64,000 bases of DNA from Halobacillus litoralis (GCF_009856355.1 NZ_WMEW01000004.1:62001-126000); one strand, 5' to 3'; counted from the stretch's first letter, positions 37,486-47,753 are shown. The notes: generated from the letters alone by a model not told the origin. Numbers and translations: made by a program.

Positions 37486-38385
37486 TCACCTCTTATTCGC
37501 TCTTGGATGGCTGTTCATATATACATTTCTCAGTCGATCCTTGGTTACATGCGTATAAATCTGCGTAGAGGATAGATGTTCATGGCCGAGCAGTTCCTGT
37601 ACGGACCTCATATCGGCCCCCTCATTCAGCATATGTGTAGCAAATGTATGCCGGAGTTTATGAGGGTGGACGTCCACAGTTAACGCAGCTTCCTTCACCA
37701 TTTTATTTAAAATCAATCGAATTCCATCAGCCGTCAGCGGTCCCCCGCGGGCATTGAGAAACAATGTTTTGACCGGCTCCTTTTGTTTAGCCGATAAAAT
37801 CAGGCGGCCGTCTTCCATATACTTTCGAAGTGCTGTTGAAGCTGATCTTCCAAACGGAACGTACCGCTCCTTTCTCCCTTTCCCGAGCACCAGAGCTGTA
37901 TTCAGGGAAAAATCCAGATCCCCCGTTTTCAACTGGACACATTCACTCACACGAATTCCTGTTCCATACAACAATTCGAGCAGGGCCTGATTTCTTTGAC
38001 CGAGTGGATCTGTCAGATCACTGACTTGAAAAAGCTGATCCAGCTCCTGTTCATAAAAGAAATTAGGAATGGGGGCTTCCGCCTTAGGAAGAGACACATT
38101 GGCAAACGGATTGCTGTCCAGCCACTTCTCCCTTTCCAAGTACCTGAAAAAGCTGCGGAGACTGGACACTTTTCTGGACACAGTCTTTCTCGCGTAGCCC
38201 GCCTCATACTGCCTCGTCAAAAACACCCGGACAGTGGAGTAATCACAGCTTTCAATGGCTGTGCCTTCTGCCGTAAGAAAGGCATAGAATTCATCAATAT
38301 CCCTGGCGTAATGTTTGATCGTCAAAGGGGAAGCATTCTTTTCAATCTGAAGATATTCCATAAAAGATTCTTTAAAGGACTGCAT
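37486..38385 (-). CDS. xerC: Tyrosine recombinase XerC (CodV)
   Basis: Resolves chromosome dimers at dif with XerD. The 299 residues comprise an N-terminal SAM-like DNA-binding domain (to about 90) and a C-terminal catalytic domain with Arg in [21 protein letters not shown], a further His in LGHEHLSS, and Tyr in STQIYTHVT. The frame is open upstream for 37 codons, but GAGGTGA lies just before the ATG at 38385 and the product then matches family length. First gene of the codV-type operon; usually preceded by trmFO, which is not present. Confidence 0.97.
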   Translation of the reverse strand: MQSFKESFMEYLQIEKNASPLTIKHYARDIDEFYAFLTAEGTAIESCDYSTVRVFLTRQYEAGYARKTVSRKVSSLRSFFRYLEREKWLDSNPFANVSLPKAEAPIPNFFYEQELDQLFQVSDLTDPLGQRNQALLELLYGTGIRVSECVQLKTGDLDFSLNTALVLGKGRKERYVPFGRSASTALRKYMEDGRLILSAKQKEPVKTLFLNARGGPLTADGIRLILNKMVKEAALTVDVHPHKLRHTFATHMLNEGADMRSVQELLGHEHLSSTQIYTHVTKDRLRNVYMNSHPRANKR

Positions 38386-38610
38386 GAGTCTCTTCACCTC
38401 ACAAAGGCGATTAAATTTTATCACACCATTGAACACATAAACAATGGATTTAATTAAAATGTAACAAAATTCTGAATTGTTTCCAAGTCTAAACAATTAT
38501 TTGGAAATGATTACAGCCTATCCAGCTGGAATCCGCTCACAGTTACCTGCGCTGTCAAGTATGTAGCCTTACCAAAGCGTAATTATAGCGTCCAACTGCA
38601 CCCGTGTCAA
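38386..38610 (-). promoter_or_regulatory. SigA promoter and long structured leader of xerC-hslV-hslU-codY
   Basis: The promoter is at consensus: TTGACA (38605-38610), 17-bp spacer, TATAAT (38582-38587). Transcription would start near 38575 and leave a leader of about 190 nt. Within it, two hairpins cannot form together: TTTCCAA with TTGGAAA (38501-38507 and 38480-38486), and AATTGTTT with AAACAATT (38491-38498 and 38475-38482). A weaker second promoter (TTGTTT, 18 bp, TAAAAT) lies nearer xerC. No known riboswitch or T-box motif was recognised. Confidence 0.75.
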
Positions 38611-38624
38611 TTAAAATAATTGGA

Positions 38625-38660
38625 AAGAGCCTATAACTAAAAGGATAGTCATAGGCTCTT
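38625..38660 (-). terminator. Terminator after topA
   Basis: 9-bp stem AGAGCCTAT/ATAGGCTCT, 16-nt loop, followed on the minus strand by TTTCCAATTATTTT. It ends 17 nt before the topA stop on the map and just ahead of the xerC promoter. Confidence 0.8.
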
Positions 38661-38676
38661 CAAAATATAACAGGAC

Positions 38677-40752
38677 TCAGGCCTGCGGCTCTTCTTTATA
38701 ATCACAGCTGGTACATTGAATCTGGGTGCCCTTCTTGACTTTCTTCTCTACAAGCAGTGATTCACATTTCGGACATGGACGGCTGATCGGTTTATCCCAG
38801 GAAATGAAGTCGCAGTCCGGATAATTTTCACATCCAAAGAACTTACGGTTCTTCTTACTCTTCCTTTCTACTACTTCTCCGTCCTTACACTTCGGACAAG
38901 TCACTCCGACCTTTTTCAAAATCGGCTTTGTATTCCGGCAGTCCGGGAAGTTGGAGCAGGCGAGAAACTTTCCGTAGCGCCCCATCTTATAAACCATCTC
39001 ATGGCCGCATTTCTCACAATCAATGCCGGCGGGCTCATCTTTAATTTCCACTTCTTCCATTTCTTTCTCGGCTTTTTCCAATCTGGGCTGGAAACCTTCA
39101 TAGAAATGGCTGATGATGTTGACCCATTCCTCTTTCCCTTCTTCGATCGCATCCAGGTCATCTTCCATTTCCTTTGTGAATGCAGCGTCAATGATTTCCG
39201 GGAAATACTCTCTCAGCTGATCCAGGACGATCTCGCCAAGTTCAGTAGGAACAAAGCGTTTATTGTCCAAAGCCACGTATCCACGGCGCTGGATCGTGTC
39301 CAGGGTGGGTGCATAGGTGGAAGGACGTCCAATCCCCAGTTCCTCCAGAGTTTTGACCAGGCGCGCTTCGGTGTAGCGTGGAGGCGGCTGCGTAAAGTGC
39401 TGGTTCGGTTTGATCTCCTCTGCTTTAACGGTCATACCTTCCTCAAGATGAGGGAGCAGCTTATCCTTTTCCTTCTTGTTGTCATCATTGCCTTCTACGT
39501 AGACTTTCATGAAACCTTTGAACTTGACCTCAGAGCCCGTTGCACGGAACTCCACTCCTTCATTAGTCATATGCACCGTCATCGTGTCAAGGACGGCTGG
39601 TGCCATCTGACTGGCAATAAAACGGTCCCAGATCAGTTTGTAAAGGCGGTACTGGTCTCTGGACAGGATACTCTTCATCGCTTTAGGATCTCTGTCAGCT
39701 CCTGTCGGGCGGATTGCCTCGTGGGCATCCTGGGCCCCTTCCTGCTTTTTAGCAGTTTTACCGGCACCTAGAAACTCTTTACCGAAATTGTTCTCCACGT
39801 ATTGTTTCGCATCATCCTTTGCGGAATTGGAAAGCCGCGTAGAGTCGGTACGCATATACGTAATCAAACCGGTGATTCCCTGTTTACCGCCGAGGTCAAT
39901 CCCTTCATAAAGCTGCTGAGCAATCATCATTGTCTTCTTTGCTCTGAAGTTGAGTTTCCTCGCTGCTTCCTGCTGGAGAGAGGATGTTGTAAAAGGCAGC
40001 GAAGGATTCCGGCGTCTTTCCCGCTTATTTACTTTGTCTACAGTAAAGTCTTTTCCGTTGAGACGGGATTGGACCGCTTCAACATCCTGCTGCGTTTTCA
40101 GCTCCTGCTTTTTCCCATCCACTCCGTAAAAGGATCCTTCGAAGGGCTCTTTATCCTTCAGGAAATCAGCTTCAATCGTCCAGTATTCTTCCGGCTGGAA
40201 TTTTTTAATCTCATTTTCACGGTCAATAATGATTTTCACAGCAACAGATTGGACGCGTCCGGCACTCAGCCCTTTTTTAACTTTTTTCCATAGAATCGGA
40301 CTGATATTGTACCCGACAAGCCGGTCGAGGATCCGCCTGGCCTGCTGTGCGTCCACCAGGTCGGAATCGATGCTCCGCGGCTGTTTAAAGGAATCTTTGA
40401 TTGCTTCTTTTGTAATTTCATTAAATACGACACGGCATTTGGACTTGTCATCAATGTCCAGACTGTGGGCCAGGTGCCAGGCAATGGCTTCCCCTTCACG
40501 GTCGGGGTCGGCTGCGAGGTAGACTTTCTTGGCCTTCTTAGCGGCCGTCTTCAACTCTTTTAAAACAGGGCCCTTGCCTCGTATCGTAATATACTTTGGT
40601 TCAAATTCATGCTCGACATCCACACCCATTTGACTCTTTGGAAGGTCACGGACATGCCCGAGGGAAGCTTTAACTTTATATTTTTTTCCAAGATATCGTT
40701 CGATTGTTTTTGCTTTTGCAGGTGATTCCACTATTACAAGATAATCTGCCAT
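38677..40752 (-). CDS. topA: DNA topoisomerase I
   Basis: Type IA topoisomerase that relaxes negative supercoils. The TOPRIM domain is at the N-terminus ([19 protein letters not shown], then [15 protein letters not shown]). The catalytic Tyr is in [14 protein letters not shown]. The C-terminus has three Cys4 zinc fingers (CEKCGHEM...[16 protein letters not shown]...[15 protein letters not shown]...CTSC). Start at ATG 40752 follows GGAGG by 7 nt; five codons upstream are also open. The 691 residues match B. subtilis TopA. Confidence 0.98.
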   Translation of the reverse strand: MADYLVIVESPAKAKTIERYLGKKYKVKASLGHVRDLPKSQMGVDVEHEFEPKYITIRGKGPVLKELKTAAKKAKKVYLAADPDREGEAIAWHLAHSLDIDDKSKCRVVFNEITKEAIKDSFKQPRSIDSDLVDAQQARRILDRLVGYNISPILWKKVKKGLSAGRVQSVAVKIIIDRENEIKKFQPEEYWTIEADFLKDKEPFEGSFYGVDGKKQELKTQQDVEAVQSRLNGKDFTVDKVNKRERRRNPSLPFTTSSLQQEAARKLNFRAKKTMMIAQQLYEGIDLGGKQGITGLITYMRTDSTRLSNSAKDDAKQYVENNFGKEFLGAGKTAKKQEGAQDAHEAIRPTGADRDPKAMKSILSRDQYRLYKLIWDRFIASQMAPAVLDTMTVHMTNEGVEFRATGSEVKFKGFMKVYVEGNDDNKKEKDKLLPHLEEGMTVKAEEIKPNQHFTQPPPRYTEARLVKTLEELGIGRPSTYAPTLDTIQRRGYVALDNKRFVPTELGEIVLDQLREYFPEIIDAAFTKEMEDDLDAIEEGKEEWVNIISHFYEGFQPRLEKAEKEMEEVEIKDEPAGIDCEKCGHEMVYKMGRYGKFLACSNFPDCRNTKPILKKVGVTCPKCKDGEVVERKSKKNRKFFGCENYPDCDFISWDKPISRPCPKCESLLVEKKVKKGTQIQCTSCDYKEEPQA

Positions 40753-40812
40753 ACAGGTTCCTCCCATAGAGGTGTTTTCTCTATAAATTTTACATAAAAT
40801 AAATCTTCCCTA

Positions 40813-40841
40813 TTATTAAATACAATGAAACCGTTTGTCAA
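40813..40841 (-). promoter_or_regulatory. SigA promoter of topA
   Basis: Minus-strand TTGACA (40836-40841), 17-bp spacer, TAATAA (40813-40818), in the 158-nt gap between dprA and topA. Confidence 0.8.
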
Positions 40842-40910
40842 ACGCGTCTTCTCTCTTTAACAGGGAATAACGACCAATTCTTCTTAGTACTGTACCACCT
40901 TTGTCATCGA

Positions 40911-41792
40911 TTATTCAAATTTTTCAAACCAGTCCTCGGCTATATCATGATACGTATGAACAAGCTTGGCCCCTTCATTAATAAGGTGGTGGCACCCTTC
41001 ACTCGTAAGGCTTCCCGCCGGTCCGGGAAGGGCGTACACACTCCTCCCCTGTTCCAGAGCCTGGTCGACGGTAATCATCGTTCCGCTTTTCATTTTCGCT
41101 TCAATAACAAATGTGGCCGGGCTCAAACCGGATATGAGCCGGTTCCGTTCAGGAAAGTGATATTTCTTCGGCGGCATATGGGGAGGGTATTCACTAATGA
41201 CTATATGATGATCAGTCATCTGTTTATACAGGGAAAGGTTGTTGGAAGGGTAAATATGCTCGAAACCTGATCCAAGCACGGCTGCTGTCTTTCCTCCATT
41301 TTGAACCGCAAGCGTATGCGCATATTGATCGATCCCGTAAGCCATTCCACTGACGATCAGGGCCCCATGGTGGATGAGTGGACGGAGCACCTTTTTCATA
41401 GCGGGATACGCATAGGAGGACGGCTTTCTTGTGCCGATGACGCTGAGGGAAAAAGGGGCGGAGAGTATGTCTGGGTCACCTTCGATATACAATACGAGAG
41501 GAGGGTCGGGAATGGTCCGGAGCATAGATGGATAACATTCATCAAACCACGTGAATATTGTATATCGTCGAAGATTATTGTCGAGTTTCTTCATTATATT
41601 AGGGTCTTTCAGCCTTTGATAAACCATGCGGGAAGTGCGGATGGGGATTTGAGTTAGAAGAGCGAATTGTTCCGGGGAAAGATGGGTGAGGAAATCAAGA
41701 TCCGGGTCAGATATTAACAACTTTCTTAATCGTGCTCGGCTTAAAACCGAAAGGCTGTGAAGGCCGATCAGTCTGGTTCGTTTAGAGTTCAT
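40911..41792 (-). CDS. dprA: DNA processing protein DprA (Smf)
   Basis: Loads RecA onto incoming single-stranded DNA in transformation. The 293 residues have the Rossmann-fold core: SVIGTRKPSSYAYPAM, IVSGMAYGIDQYAH, TAAVLGSGFEHIYP, FPERNRLISGLS and the C-terminal GPAGSLTSEGCHHLINEGA. Length is normal; it lacks the extra C-terminal winged-helix domain of some homologues. GAGGTG precedes the ATG. No promoter is evident, so it may be read through from sucCD. Confidence 0.96.
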   Translation of the reverse strand: MNSKRTRLIGLHSLSVLSRARLRKLLISDPDLDFLTHLSPEQFALLTQIPIRTSRMVYQRLKDPNIMKKLDNNLRRYTIFTWFDECYPSMLRTIPDPPLVLYIEGDPDILSAPFSLSVIGTRKPSSYAYPAMKKVLRPLIHHGALIVSGMAYGIDQYAHTLAVQNGGKTAAVLGSGFEHIYPSNNLSLYKQMTDHHIVISEYPPHMPPKKYHFPERNRLISGLSPATFVIEAKMKSGTMITVDQALEQGRSVYALPGPAGSLTSEGCHHLINEGAKLVHTYHDIAEDWFEKFE

Positions 41793-41823
41793 ACAGCACC
41801 TCGTTTATGATAGATTTCATGAT

Positions 41824-41857
41824 AAGGAGACCGCATCTATAACGATACGGCCTCCTT
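41824..41857 (-). terminator. Hairpin after sucD
   Basis: Ten-base arms AAGGAGACCG/CGGCCTCCTT with one G-U pair. On the minus strand the following T run is short (TTATC), so it may be a weak terminator or an mRNA end protector. Confidence 0.55.
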
Positions 41858-41869
41858 TCACACTACTCA

Positions 41870-42772
41870 TTAATGGGTTTTACATTTGTCGAAAAGATTT
41901 TCATTTTTCAACACTTCAATAAGGGTTTCTCCCATCACAGATGGCGTTTCAGCCACTTGAATCCCGCATTCGTTCATGACACGGATCTTCTCATCCGCTG
42001 TACCTTTACCACCGGAGATGATGGCGCCTGCGTGTCCCATACGCTTCCCTGGAGGAGCTGTTCTTCCTCCGATGAAGCCGACAACAGGCTTGTTCATATT
42101 GGCTTTCACCCATTCAGCCGCTTCTTCTTCAGCAGTACCGCCGATTTCACCAATCATAATGACGGCTTCCGTATCATCGTCCTCGTTAAATGCTTTTAAG
42201 ACGTCAATAAAATCGGTTCCGTTTACAGGGTCGCCGCCGATTCCAACGGCAGTGGACTGTCCGAGACCTGCCTCAGACAATTGATGTACAGCTTCATATG
42301 TCAACGTACCGGATCGGGATACAACCCCTACATGGCCTTTCTTATGGATATAACCAGGCATGATGCCGATTTTACACTCATCCGGCGTAATGACACCAGG
42401 ACAGTTCGGTCCGACAAGACGCGTTTTCTTGTCTTCCATATACCGTTTCACTTTAATCATATCCAGAACAGGAATGTGTTCAGTGATACAGATCGCCAGG
42501 TCCATTTCTGCATCAGTTGCTTCCATGATCGCATCTGCAGCAAATGGGGCAGGTACGTAGATGACCGAAGCGTTGGCACCTGTTTTTTCCACCGCTTCCG
42601 ATACGGTGTTGAATACAGGAATGCCTTCAACTTCTGTGCCGCCTTTTCCTGGTGTTACACCACCGACAATCTGCGTGCCGTATTCCACCATCTGCTTGGT
42701 GTGAAACAAGGCTGTTGATCCCGTAATTCCTTGAACAATCACTTTAGTATCCTTGTTAATAAAAACACTCAT
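41870..42772 (-). CDS. sucD: Succinyl-CoA ligase, alpha subunit
   Basis: TCA-cycle enzyme that makes ATP or GTP from succinyl-CoA with SucC. The 300 residues start with the CoA-binding fold ([22 protein letters not shown]) and carry the active-site phospho-His in [30 protein letters not shown] is the second family motif. It follows sucC by 17 nt. Normal length. Confidence 0.98.
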   Translation of the reverse strand: MSVFINKDTKVIVQGITGSTALFHTKQMVEYGTQIVGGVTPGKGGTEVEGIPVFNTVSEAVEKTGANASVIYVPAPFAADAIMEATDAEMDLAICITEHIPVLDMIKVKRYMEDKKTRLVGPNCPGVITPDECKIGIMPGYIHKKGHVGVVSRSGTLTYEAVHQLSEAGLGQSTAVGIGGDPVNGTDFIDVLKAFNEDDDTEAVIMIGEIGGTAEEEAAEWVKANMNKPVVGFIGGRTAPPGKRMGHAGAIISGGKGTADEKIRVMNECGIQVAETPSVMGETLIEVLKNENLFDKCKTH

Positions 42773-42789
42773 CTCATTCCCCGCCTTTC

Positions 42790-43950
42790 CTACTTCACTA
42801 GTTCCACGATTTTTTGTGCACCTTCTGCCATGGAATCAGCAGAAGTAATATTCAAACCGGATTCATCCAGGATTTTCTTCCCGTCCTCGACGTTGGTTCC
42901 TTCCAGACGTACGACAAGAGGAAGCGTCAAGCCGATCTGCTTCGTCGCTTCAACGACACCTTCGGCAATGACATCACATTTCATAATACCGCCGAAAATG
43001 TTAACGAAAATCCCTTTTACGTTATCATCGGATAAAATAATTTTGAAAGCTTCTGTAACTTTCTCGGTTGTTGCACCGCCGCCAACATCAAGGAAGTTGG
43101 CCGGGTCTCCGCTGTAATGCTTAATCGTGTCCATCGTAGCCATCGCCAGCCCGGCTCCGTTAACCATACAGCCGATGTTTCCATCAAGGGCGATGTAGCT
43201 GAGGTCATATTTGGACGCTTCCACCTCTTTCGGGTCTTCTTCATCCAGATCACGAAGCTCCATAATATCCTTTTGACGGAACAGGGCGTTGTCGTCAAAA
43301 TTCAATTTTGAATCCAGCGCAAGAACATTACCGTCCCCTGTAGTGACTAAGGGATTGATTTCAGCTACGGAACAATCCTTCTTCACAAACACATCATACA
43401 AGCCAAGCATGAACTTGACAGCTTTACCGAGGGCTTCTTTAGGAATATTGATATTAAAAGCAAGACGTCTGGCCTGGAAAGGTGTCAGCCCGGTAACCGG
43501 ATCAATCACTTCTTTGAAGATTTTTTCCGGAGTTTCAGCTGCCACTTCCTCAATCTCGGTACCACCCTCTTCAGAAGCCATCATAGTCACCCGGCTTGTA
43601 GCACGGTCAAGAACAAGGCCGACATAATATTCACTTTGAATGTCGCATCCTTCCTCGATGAGTAAGCGCTTAACTTCTTTGCCTTCCGGTCCAGTCTGAT
43701 GGGTGACAAGCGTTGAACCTAGTATTTCATCGGCATATGTACGTACTTCATCAAGATTTTTGGCGATTTTAACTCCGCCCGCTTTTCCACGCCCACCTGC
43801 ATGGATCTGCGCTTTTACAACAGTCACGCTGCTGCCGAGCTTCTCTGCTGCCTCAACAGCTTCATCGACTGTATAAGCTACGTAGCCATTTGGCACAGAA
43901 ACGCCAAAATCACGCATGATTTGTTTTCCTTGGTACTCATGAATGTTCAT
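42790..43950 (-). CDS. sucC: Succinyl-CoA ligase, beta subunit
   Basis: Nucleotide-binding subunit. The 386 residues start [17 protein letters not shown], the ATP-grasp N-terminus, and contain [27 protein letters not shown] and the C-terminal [20 protein letters not shown] and [18 protein letters not shown] motifs. GGGAGG lies just ahead of ATG. B. subtilis has ylqG and ylqH between rnhB and this gene; neither is here. Confidence 0.98.
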   Translation of the reverse strand: MNIHEYQGKQIMRDFGVSVPNGYVAYTVDEAVEAAEKLGSSVTVVKAQIHAGGRGKAGGVKIAKNLDEVRTYADEILGSTLVTHQTGPEGKEVKRLLIEEGCDIQSEYYVGLVLDRATSRVTMMASEEGGTEIEEVAAETPEKIFKEVIDPVTGLTPFQARRLAFNINIPKEALGKAVKFMLGLYDVFVKKDCSVAEINPLVTTGDGNVLALDSKLNFDDNALFRQKDIMELRDLDEEDPKEVEASKYDLSYIALDGNIGCMVNGAGLAMATMDTIKHYSGDPANFLDVGGGATTEKVTEAFKIILSDDNVKGIFVNIFGGIMKCDVIAEGVVEATKQIGLTLPLVVRLEGTNVEDGKKILDESGLNITSADSMAEGAQKIVELVK

Positions 43951-43984
43951 GTTTCATCCTCCCATCAATTTTCACTGCAAGTAC

Positions 43985-44014
43985 ATTGTATAAAAAAACG
44001 CTGTCAATTGTCCA
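43985..44014 (-). promoter_or_regulatory. Probable SigA promoter of sucCD
   Basis: Minus-strand TGGACA (44009-44014), 18-bp spacer, TACAAT (43985-43990), about 30 nt before the sucC start. A TTGACA lies inside the spacer but has no -10 at the right distance. Confidence 0.65.
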
Positions 44015-44076
44015 TAAAAAGCGTGATATCTGTCGAAAAATTCAATAGATTAACAAAAATTATCTTATGTAAACAA

Positions 44077-44125
44077 AACGGGTCAGAAGGAGAGAAGCAT
44101 TCCGCATCCCTTCTCCTGACCCGTT
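44077..44125 (-). terminator. Terminator after rnhB
   Basis: Long hairpin with outer stem AACGGGTCA/TGACCCGTT and an inner GAAGG-AGA/TCTCC stem; on the minus strand it is followed by TTGTTTAC. With the sucC promoter it fills the 215-nt rnhB-sucC gap. Confidence 0.85.
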
Positions 44126-44165
44126 TCAGTGAGGTATTCTCATACACAGACGCTCTATTTATCTG

Positions 44166-44927
44166 CTACATCATATTTTTAACGGGGGCAAAGGTTTTTC
44201 GGTGTACGGGGGTGACGCCATAGGTTTCAAGCGCGTGGAGATGGTCTTTCGTACCGTAACCCTGATTGGACTTAAACTGATAGCCTGGATATACTTCATC
44301 AAGATCGGCCATCATACGGTCCCGTGTCACCTTAGCGATAATACTGGCAGCAGCGATGGATACACTCCGCTGGTCCCCTTTGATCAGCTTCGTTTCACTC
44401 CACCCTTCCCCAAGCGTCATCGCATCGACAAGCAGATGATCGGGCTGCTGATTCAACCGGGATACAGCGCGTTTCATAGCAAGCCTGGATGCCTGGTAGA
44501 TATTGAGCTGGTCAATTTCCCTGCTGGACACAATTCCGGCTGCCCAGTCGGCATCTTTCGTAATTTGTTCATAATACCATGCCCGCTTTGCTTCTGACAG
44601 CTGCTTGGAATCATAAAGCCCCTCCAGATAATAATCATCAGGGAGGACGACAGCTCCTGCAACCACCGGTCCTGCGAGCGGACCTCTTCCTGCTTCATCG
44701 ATGCCGCATACATAGGTACGGCCTCTTTGCCAGGCCTCTTTTTCAAATTCCAGCATGTCTTCATACTGGTTTCGAAGAGCTTCTTTTTTCTTCTGCCTGT
44801 CTGTATACTGCTTTAAAAGCTTCTGTACGCCTTTACGCGTATCTCCGGTCAGTTCCTCCCATTCCCCCTCTGTAGGCTTCTGTGCTTGCAGCATGGCTTT
44901 AATTTCATTGATTGTGCGCTTGGACAT
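44166..44927 (-). CDS. rnhB: Ribonuclease HII
   Basis: Removes misincorporated ribonucleotides and RNA primers from DNA. The catalytic block CGIDEAGRGPLAGPVVAGAV holds Asp and Glu; the later Asp lies in HLLVDAMTL and the family motif KGDQRSVSIAAASIIAKVTRD follows. The first 70 residues are an extra helical region typical of Bacillus RNase HII. I use the ATG at 44927, 8 nt after GGAG; an in-frame GTG at 44936 overlaps that site. 253 residues. Confidence 0.97.
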   Translation of the reverse strand: MSKRTINEIKAMLQAQKPTEGEWEELTGDTRKGVQKLLKQYTDRQKKKEALRNQYEDMLEFEKEAWQRGRTYVCGIDEAGRGPLAGPVVAGAVVLPDDYYLEGLYDSKQLSEAKRAWYYEQITKDADWAAGIVSSREIDQLNIYQASRLAMKRAVSRLNQQPDHLLVDAMTLGEGWSETKLIKGDQRSVSIAAASIIAKVTRDRMMADLDEVYPGYQFKSNQGYGTKDHLHALETYGVTPVHRKTFAPVKNMM

Positions 44928-44986
44928 TACTGACACTCCGTTTCTCTATTGTCGGTGGTTCGTGATGCGGTTTAAATCAAAAAAAA

Positions 44987-45017
44987 GAGCGCCCCCAGGC
45001 ACGGGCCTGCAGCGCTC
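44987..45017 (-). terminator. Terminator after rbgA
   Basis: GAGCGC/GCGCTC outer stem with a GC-rich middle, followed on the minus strand by eight T (TTTTTTTTGATTT). Strong; it should cut sipS-rbgA off from rnhB. Confidence 0.9.
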
Positions 45018-45026
45018 CTTTCTGCT

Positions 45027-45869
45027 TTATTCAGGTGTTTCCAGACTGATCAAGCCCAGTTTCCCTGTCCGCAGATCCTGAAGAATGATATCGGACACCT
45101 TTTCAAAATTCACATGGCCTCCGCTTTCCAGACAGCCCCGTTTTTTCCCGATATGCTCGAAAACTTCCATCATGTCATCAACCTGCTCCAGGCCGAATCG
45201 TTCTTCAAGCAGACGTGGGTATTCCCGGCTTAGGAAATCAAGAACATAGGCGGCCACATCTTCTTTAGGCAGAATCTGGTCCTTGATCGTCCCGATAGAC
45301 GCGAGACGGTACCCGACTTCTTCTTCTTCAAACTTCGGCCAGAGAATTCCCGGCGTATCGAGCAGTTCAAATTCTTTCTTCACTTTAATCCACTGCTGTT
45401 TCGTCGTCACCCCCGGCTTATCCCCGGTTTTAGCAGCTCTTTTATTCACGAGACGGTTGATCAGTGTGGATTTCCCGACGTTCGGAATTCCGATGATCAT
45501 CGCTCTTGATGCTCTTGGGCGGATCCCTTTGGCTACAAGTTTATCTATTTTTTCTTTCCCGAGTGCTTTGGCTTTCTGAATCACCCGCTGGACATCCTGC
45601 TTCTGGTTGGCTTCAATAGCCACAGCTGGAATATTCCGATTTTGGAAATATTCAATCCACTGTTCTGTCACGCCAGGGTCTGCCAGATCCTTTTTCATAA
45701 GCACAACCATCTTCGGCTTTTCCTGGAGAATCCCGTGAAGCATGGGGTTTTGTGAAGATAAAGGGGCTCGTGCATCGACAAGTTCGATGACAAAGTCAAC
45801 GAGTTTAAGTTTTTCTGCTACTTCCCGTTTGGCTTTGGCCATGTGCCCGGGAAACCATTGTATTGTCAT
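45027..45869 (-). CDS. rbgA: Ribosome biogenesis GTPase RbgA (YlqF)
   Basis: Circularly permuted GTPase needed for late assembly of the 50S subunit. The order of G motifs is permuted: MKKD (G4, VLMKKDLAD) precedes G1 ([15 protein letters not shown]), and G3 is [10 protein letters not shown]. The N-terminus [17 protein letters not shown] is the family start; GGAGGAT lies just before ATG at 45869, although the frame is open 22 codons further. The 280 residues are normal. It sits next to rplS, rimM, rpsP and trmD, also ribosome-related. Confidence 0.97.
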   Translation of the reverse strand: MTIQWFPGHMAKAKREVAEKLKLVDFVIELVDARAPLSSQNPMLHGILQEKPKMVVLMKKDLADPGVTEQWIEYFQNRNIPAVAIEANQKQDVQRVIQKAKALGKEKIDKLVAKGIRPRASRAMIIGIPNVGKSTLINRLVNKRAAKTGDKPGVTTKQQWIKVKKEFELLDTPGILWPKFEEEEVGYRLASIGTIKDQILPKEDVAAYVLDFLSREYPRLLEERFGLEQVDDMMEVFEHIGKKRGCLESGGHVNFEKVSDIILQDLRTGKLGLISLETPE

Positions 45870-45879
45870 ATAAATCCTC

Positions 45880-46431
45880 CTAATTAACGATACGGATACG
45901 ATCAAGCGGCCAGTAGGATAAAACAGCCTCCCCAACCAGCTGCTCCTCAGGTATCATGCCGAGGACACGGCTGTCTGTGGAATTGTCCCGGTTATCCCCC
46001 AGCACAAAGACATGGCCGTCAGGGACTTCCTCAAAACCGCCTGGAATGTCCTCTTCCATTCTGAAGTCGCTGGTCAGTATTCCGTCCTCCGGAAGCTGTG
46101 CCTTTCTTTCTTCCAGAAACGGTTCCTCCACCCGTTCGCCATTCACATATAACTGATCATTTTCATAGGCGATGTGATCCCCTGGGACACCGATGACCCG
46201 TTTTATGTAATCTTTCTGTTCTGTTGCATGAAAAACGACCACATCAAACCGATCAGGAGAAGTCAGACGTTTATGAAGCTTACTCACAATGAGATGATCT
46301 CCACTGTGAAGTGTCGTAAGCATAGACGGTCCTTCAACGACAACCGGCGCAAATATAAACACCCGCACAATCACTGCCAGGACAGCAGCGATGGCAAATG
46401 CTTTGATCCAATCCAACCATTGTTGCTTCAT
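45880..46431 (-). CDS. sipS: Type I signal peptidase
   Basis: Membrane-bound serine protease that removes signal peptides. The 183 residues have one N-terminal helix (about 8-30), catalytic Ser36 (EGPSM), catalytic Lys77 ([11 protein letters not shown]), and the C-terminal box [14 protein letters not shown]. The Ser/Lys pair marks the prokaryotic P-type class. I use the ATG at 46431 ([15 protein letters not shown]) after a GTGGGG site; 15 upstream codons are open but carry no family similarity. Located between rplS and rbgA, an arrangement also seen in other Bacillaceae. Confidence 0.95.
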   Translation of the reverse strand: MKQQWLDWIKAFAIAAVLAVIVRVFIFAPVVVEGPSMLTTLHSGDHLIVSKLHKRLTSPDRFDVVVFHATEQKDYIKRVIGVPGDHIAYENDQLYVNGERVEEPFLEERKAQLPEDGILTSDFRMEEDIPGGFEEVPDGHVFVLGDNRDNSTDSRVLGMIPEEQLVGEAVLSYWPLDRIRIVN

Positions 46432-46509
46432 TTCCCCACTTCCCTGTCTTATGACGTTCCTTTTCACTGTTTTCATCGTATAACAGCTGAAACATATTAT
46501 AAAGTAGAA

Positions 46510-46540
46510 AAAAGGAGCTTGGCATACGCAAGCTCCTTTT
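46510..46540 (-). terminator. Terminator after rplS
   Basis: Perfect 12-bp stem AAAAGGAGCTTG/CAAGCTCCTTTT with 7-nt loop, T run on the minus strand (TTTTTTCTAC), 7 nt after the rplS stop. Confidence 0.94.
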
Positions 46541-46547
46541 CACCGGT

Positions 46548-46892
46548 TTAGATAATTTCTTTAATACGTGCTGCTTTACCACGAAGGTTACGTAGATAGT
46601 AAAGTTTCGCACGGCGTACTTTACCACGACGGGAACGTTCGATTTTAGCAATACGTGGTGAATGAACTGGGAATGTACGCTCAACACCAGTGCCGTAAGT
46701 AATCTTACGAACTGTGAATGTTTCGCTGATTCCACCGTTCTGACGTTTAATAACAACACCTTCGAATACCTGGATACGCTCACGGGTGCCTTCGACAACC
46801 TTCACGTGTACTTTGACAGTGTCACCAGGACGGAAGTCAGGGTGATCTGTACGAAGCTGTTCTTTTGTAATGTCATGAATCAACTGTTGCAT
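46548..46892 (-). CDS. rplS: 50S ribosomal protein L19
   Basis: Large-subunit ribosomal protein at the 30S interface. The 114 residues begin [14 protein letters not shown] and contain the L19 signature ([25 protein letters not shown], basic C-terminus). A GTG three codons upstream sits inside the GGAGTG site, so the ATG at 46892 is used. It has its own promoter, leader and terminator, so it is a single-gene unit. Confidence 0.98.
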   Translation of the reverse strand: MQQLIHDITKEQLRTDHPDFRPGDTVKVHVKVVEGTRERIQVFEGVVIKRQNGGISETFTVRKITYGTGVERTFPVHSPRIAKIERSRRGKVRRAKLYYLRNLRGKAARIKEII

Positions 46893-47013
46893 GATCTTCA
46901 CTCCTTTTTAACTAATGCTCTTGTCTTCTAAGAGGCAGCGGAACATCGTTTTCCACTTAAACCGATCGTTTAAGCACAAAATTTAATATACCATACGGGC
47001 CAAAAAACTTCAA
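46893..47013 (-). promoter_or_regulatory. rplS promoter and possible L19 leader
   Basis: TTGAAG (47008-47013), 17-bp spacer, TATATT (46985-46990) with TGG before it (extended -10). The roughly 85-nt leader can form CTTAAAC/GTTTAAG, GGAA/TTCC and CTCTT/AAGAG hairpins. Rfam has an L19 leader family in Bacilli, where L19 probably controls its own mRNA; I infer the match from place and size, not from an alignment. Confidence 0.6.
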
Positions 47014-47023
47014 CCGGTATCCG

Positions 47024-47752
47024 TTATTTTTCCCACTCATCCAGCCATGTTTTTTCCTTATCCGACAGCTCTTTCTTCTCTAAAAGATCTGGTCTGCGTT
47101 CAAAGGTCCGTTTTAAAGACTCTTTGTGTCTCCACTCGTCAATTTTAGCGTGATTACCGGAGAGAAGGACATCGGGGACCTTCATCCCACGGAAATCCGC
47201 GGGGCGCGTGTAATGAGGATGCTCAAGCAGCCCGTTGGAAAACGAGTCCATCGGAGCGGACTGTTCATTTCCCAGCACTCCCGGCAGCAGACGGACAACA
47301 GAGTCAATGACGACCATGGCCCCGAGTTCACCACCTGTGAGCACATAATCCCCGATAGAAATTTCATCGGTCACGAGCTCCTGGCGGATGCGTTCATCGT
47401 ACCCTTCATAATGTCCACAGATAAATACGAGATGGTCCTCCTCGGAAAGTTCTTCCGCTTTCTGCTGATTGTAAGGTTCCCCCTGTGGGCAGAGCAGGAC
47501 GACACGCGGCTGCTTCTCTGCCTTTTCCTGGATGGCTTCAATGCTGTCGAAAATCGGCTGCGGGGAAAGAACGAGCCCTGCCCCGCCCCCGTAAGGATAG
47601 TCATCCACCTTATTATGCTTGCTCGTTGTGTAATCACGGAAATTGATATAATCGTATGAAAAAGCCTGCTGCTCACGAGCCCTTTTCATAATAGAATTCT
47701 GCAGGACACCTTCAAACATCTCTGGAAACAGCGTTAAAATATCAATATGCAT
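47024..47752 (-). CDS. trmD: tRNA (guanine-37-N1)-methyltransferase
   Basis: Methylates G37 next to the anticodon and prevents +1 frameshifts. The 242-residue SPOUT enzyme has the knot motifs: [47 protein letters not shown]. It starts 1 nt after rimM; its stop lies only about 10 nt before the rplS -35 box. No terminator is visible between the two. Confidence 0.98.
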   Translation of the reverse strand: MHIDILTLFPEMFEGVLQNSIMKRAREQQAFSYDYINFRDYTTSKHNKVDDYPYGGGAGLVLSPQPIFDSIEAIQEKAEKQPRVVLLCPQGEPYNQQKAEELSEEDHLVFICGHYEGYDERIRQELVTDEISIGDYVLTGGELGAMVVIDSVVRLLPGVLGNEQSAPMDSFSNGLLEHPHYTRPADFRGMKVPDVLLSGNHAKIDEWRHKESLKRTFERRPDLLEKKELSDKEKTWLDEWEK

Positions 47753-47753
47753 A

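Noticed and set aside
38386..38496. 37-codon extension of XerC
   Set aside because: A clear GAGGTGA site lies before the internal ATG, and XerC length then matches the family.
43985..44006. TTGACA inside the sucC promoter as the -35 box
   Set aside because: Only 11 bp separate it from TACAAT, too short for SigA. TGGACA with 18 bp fits better.
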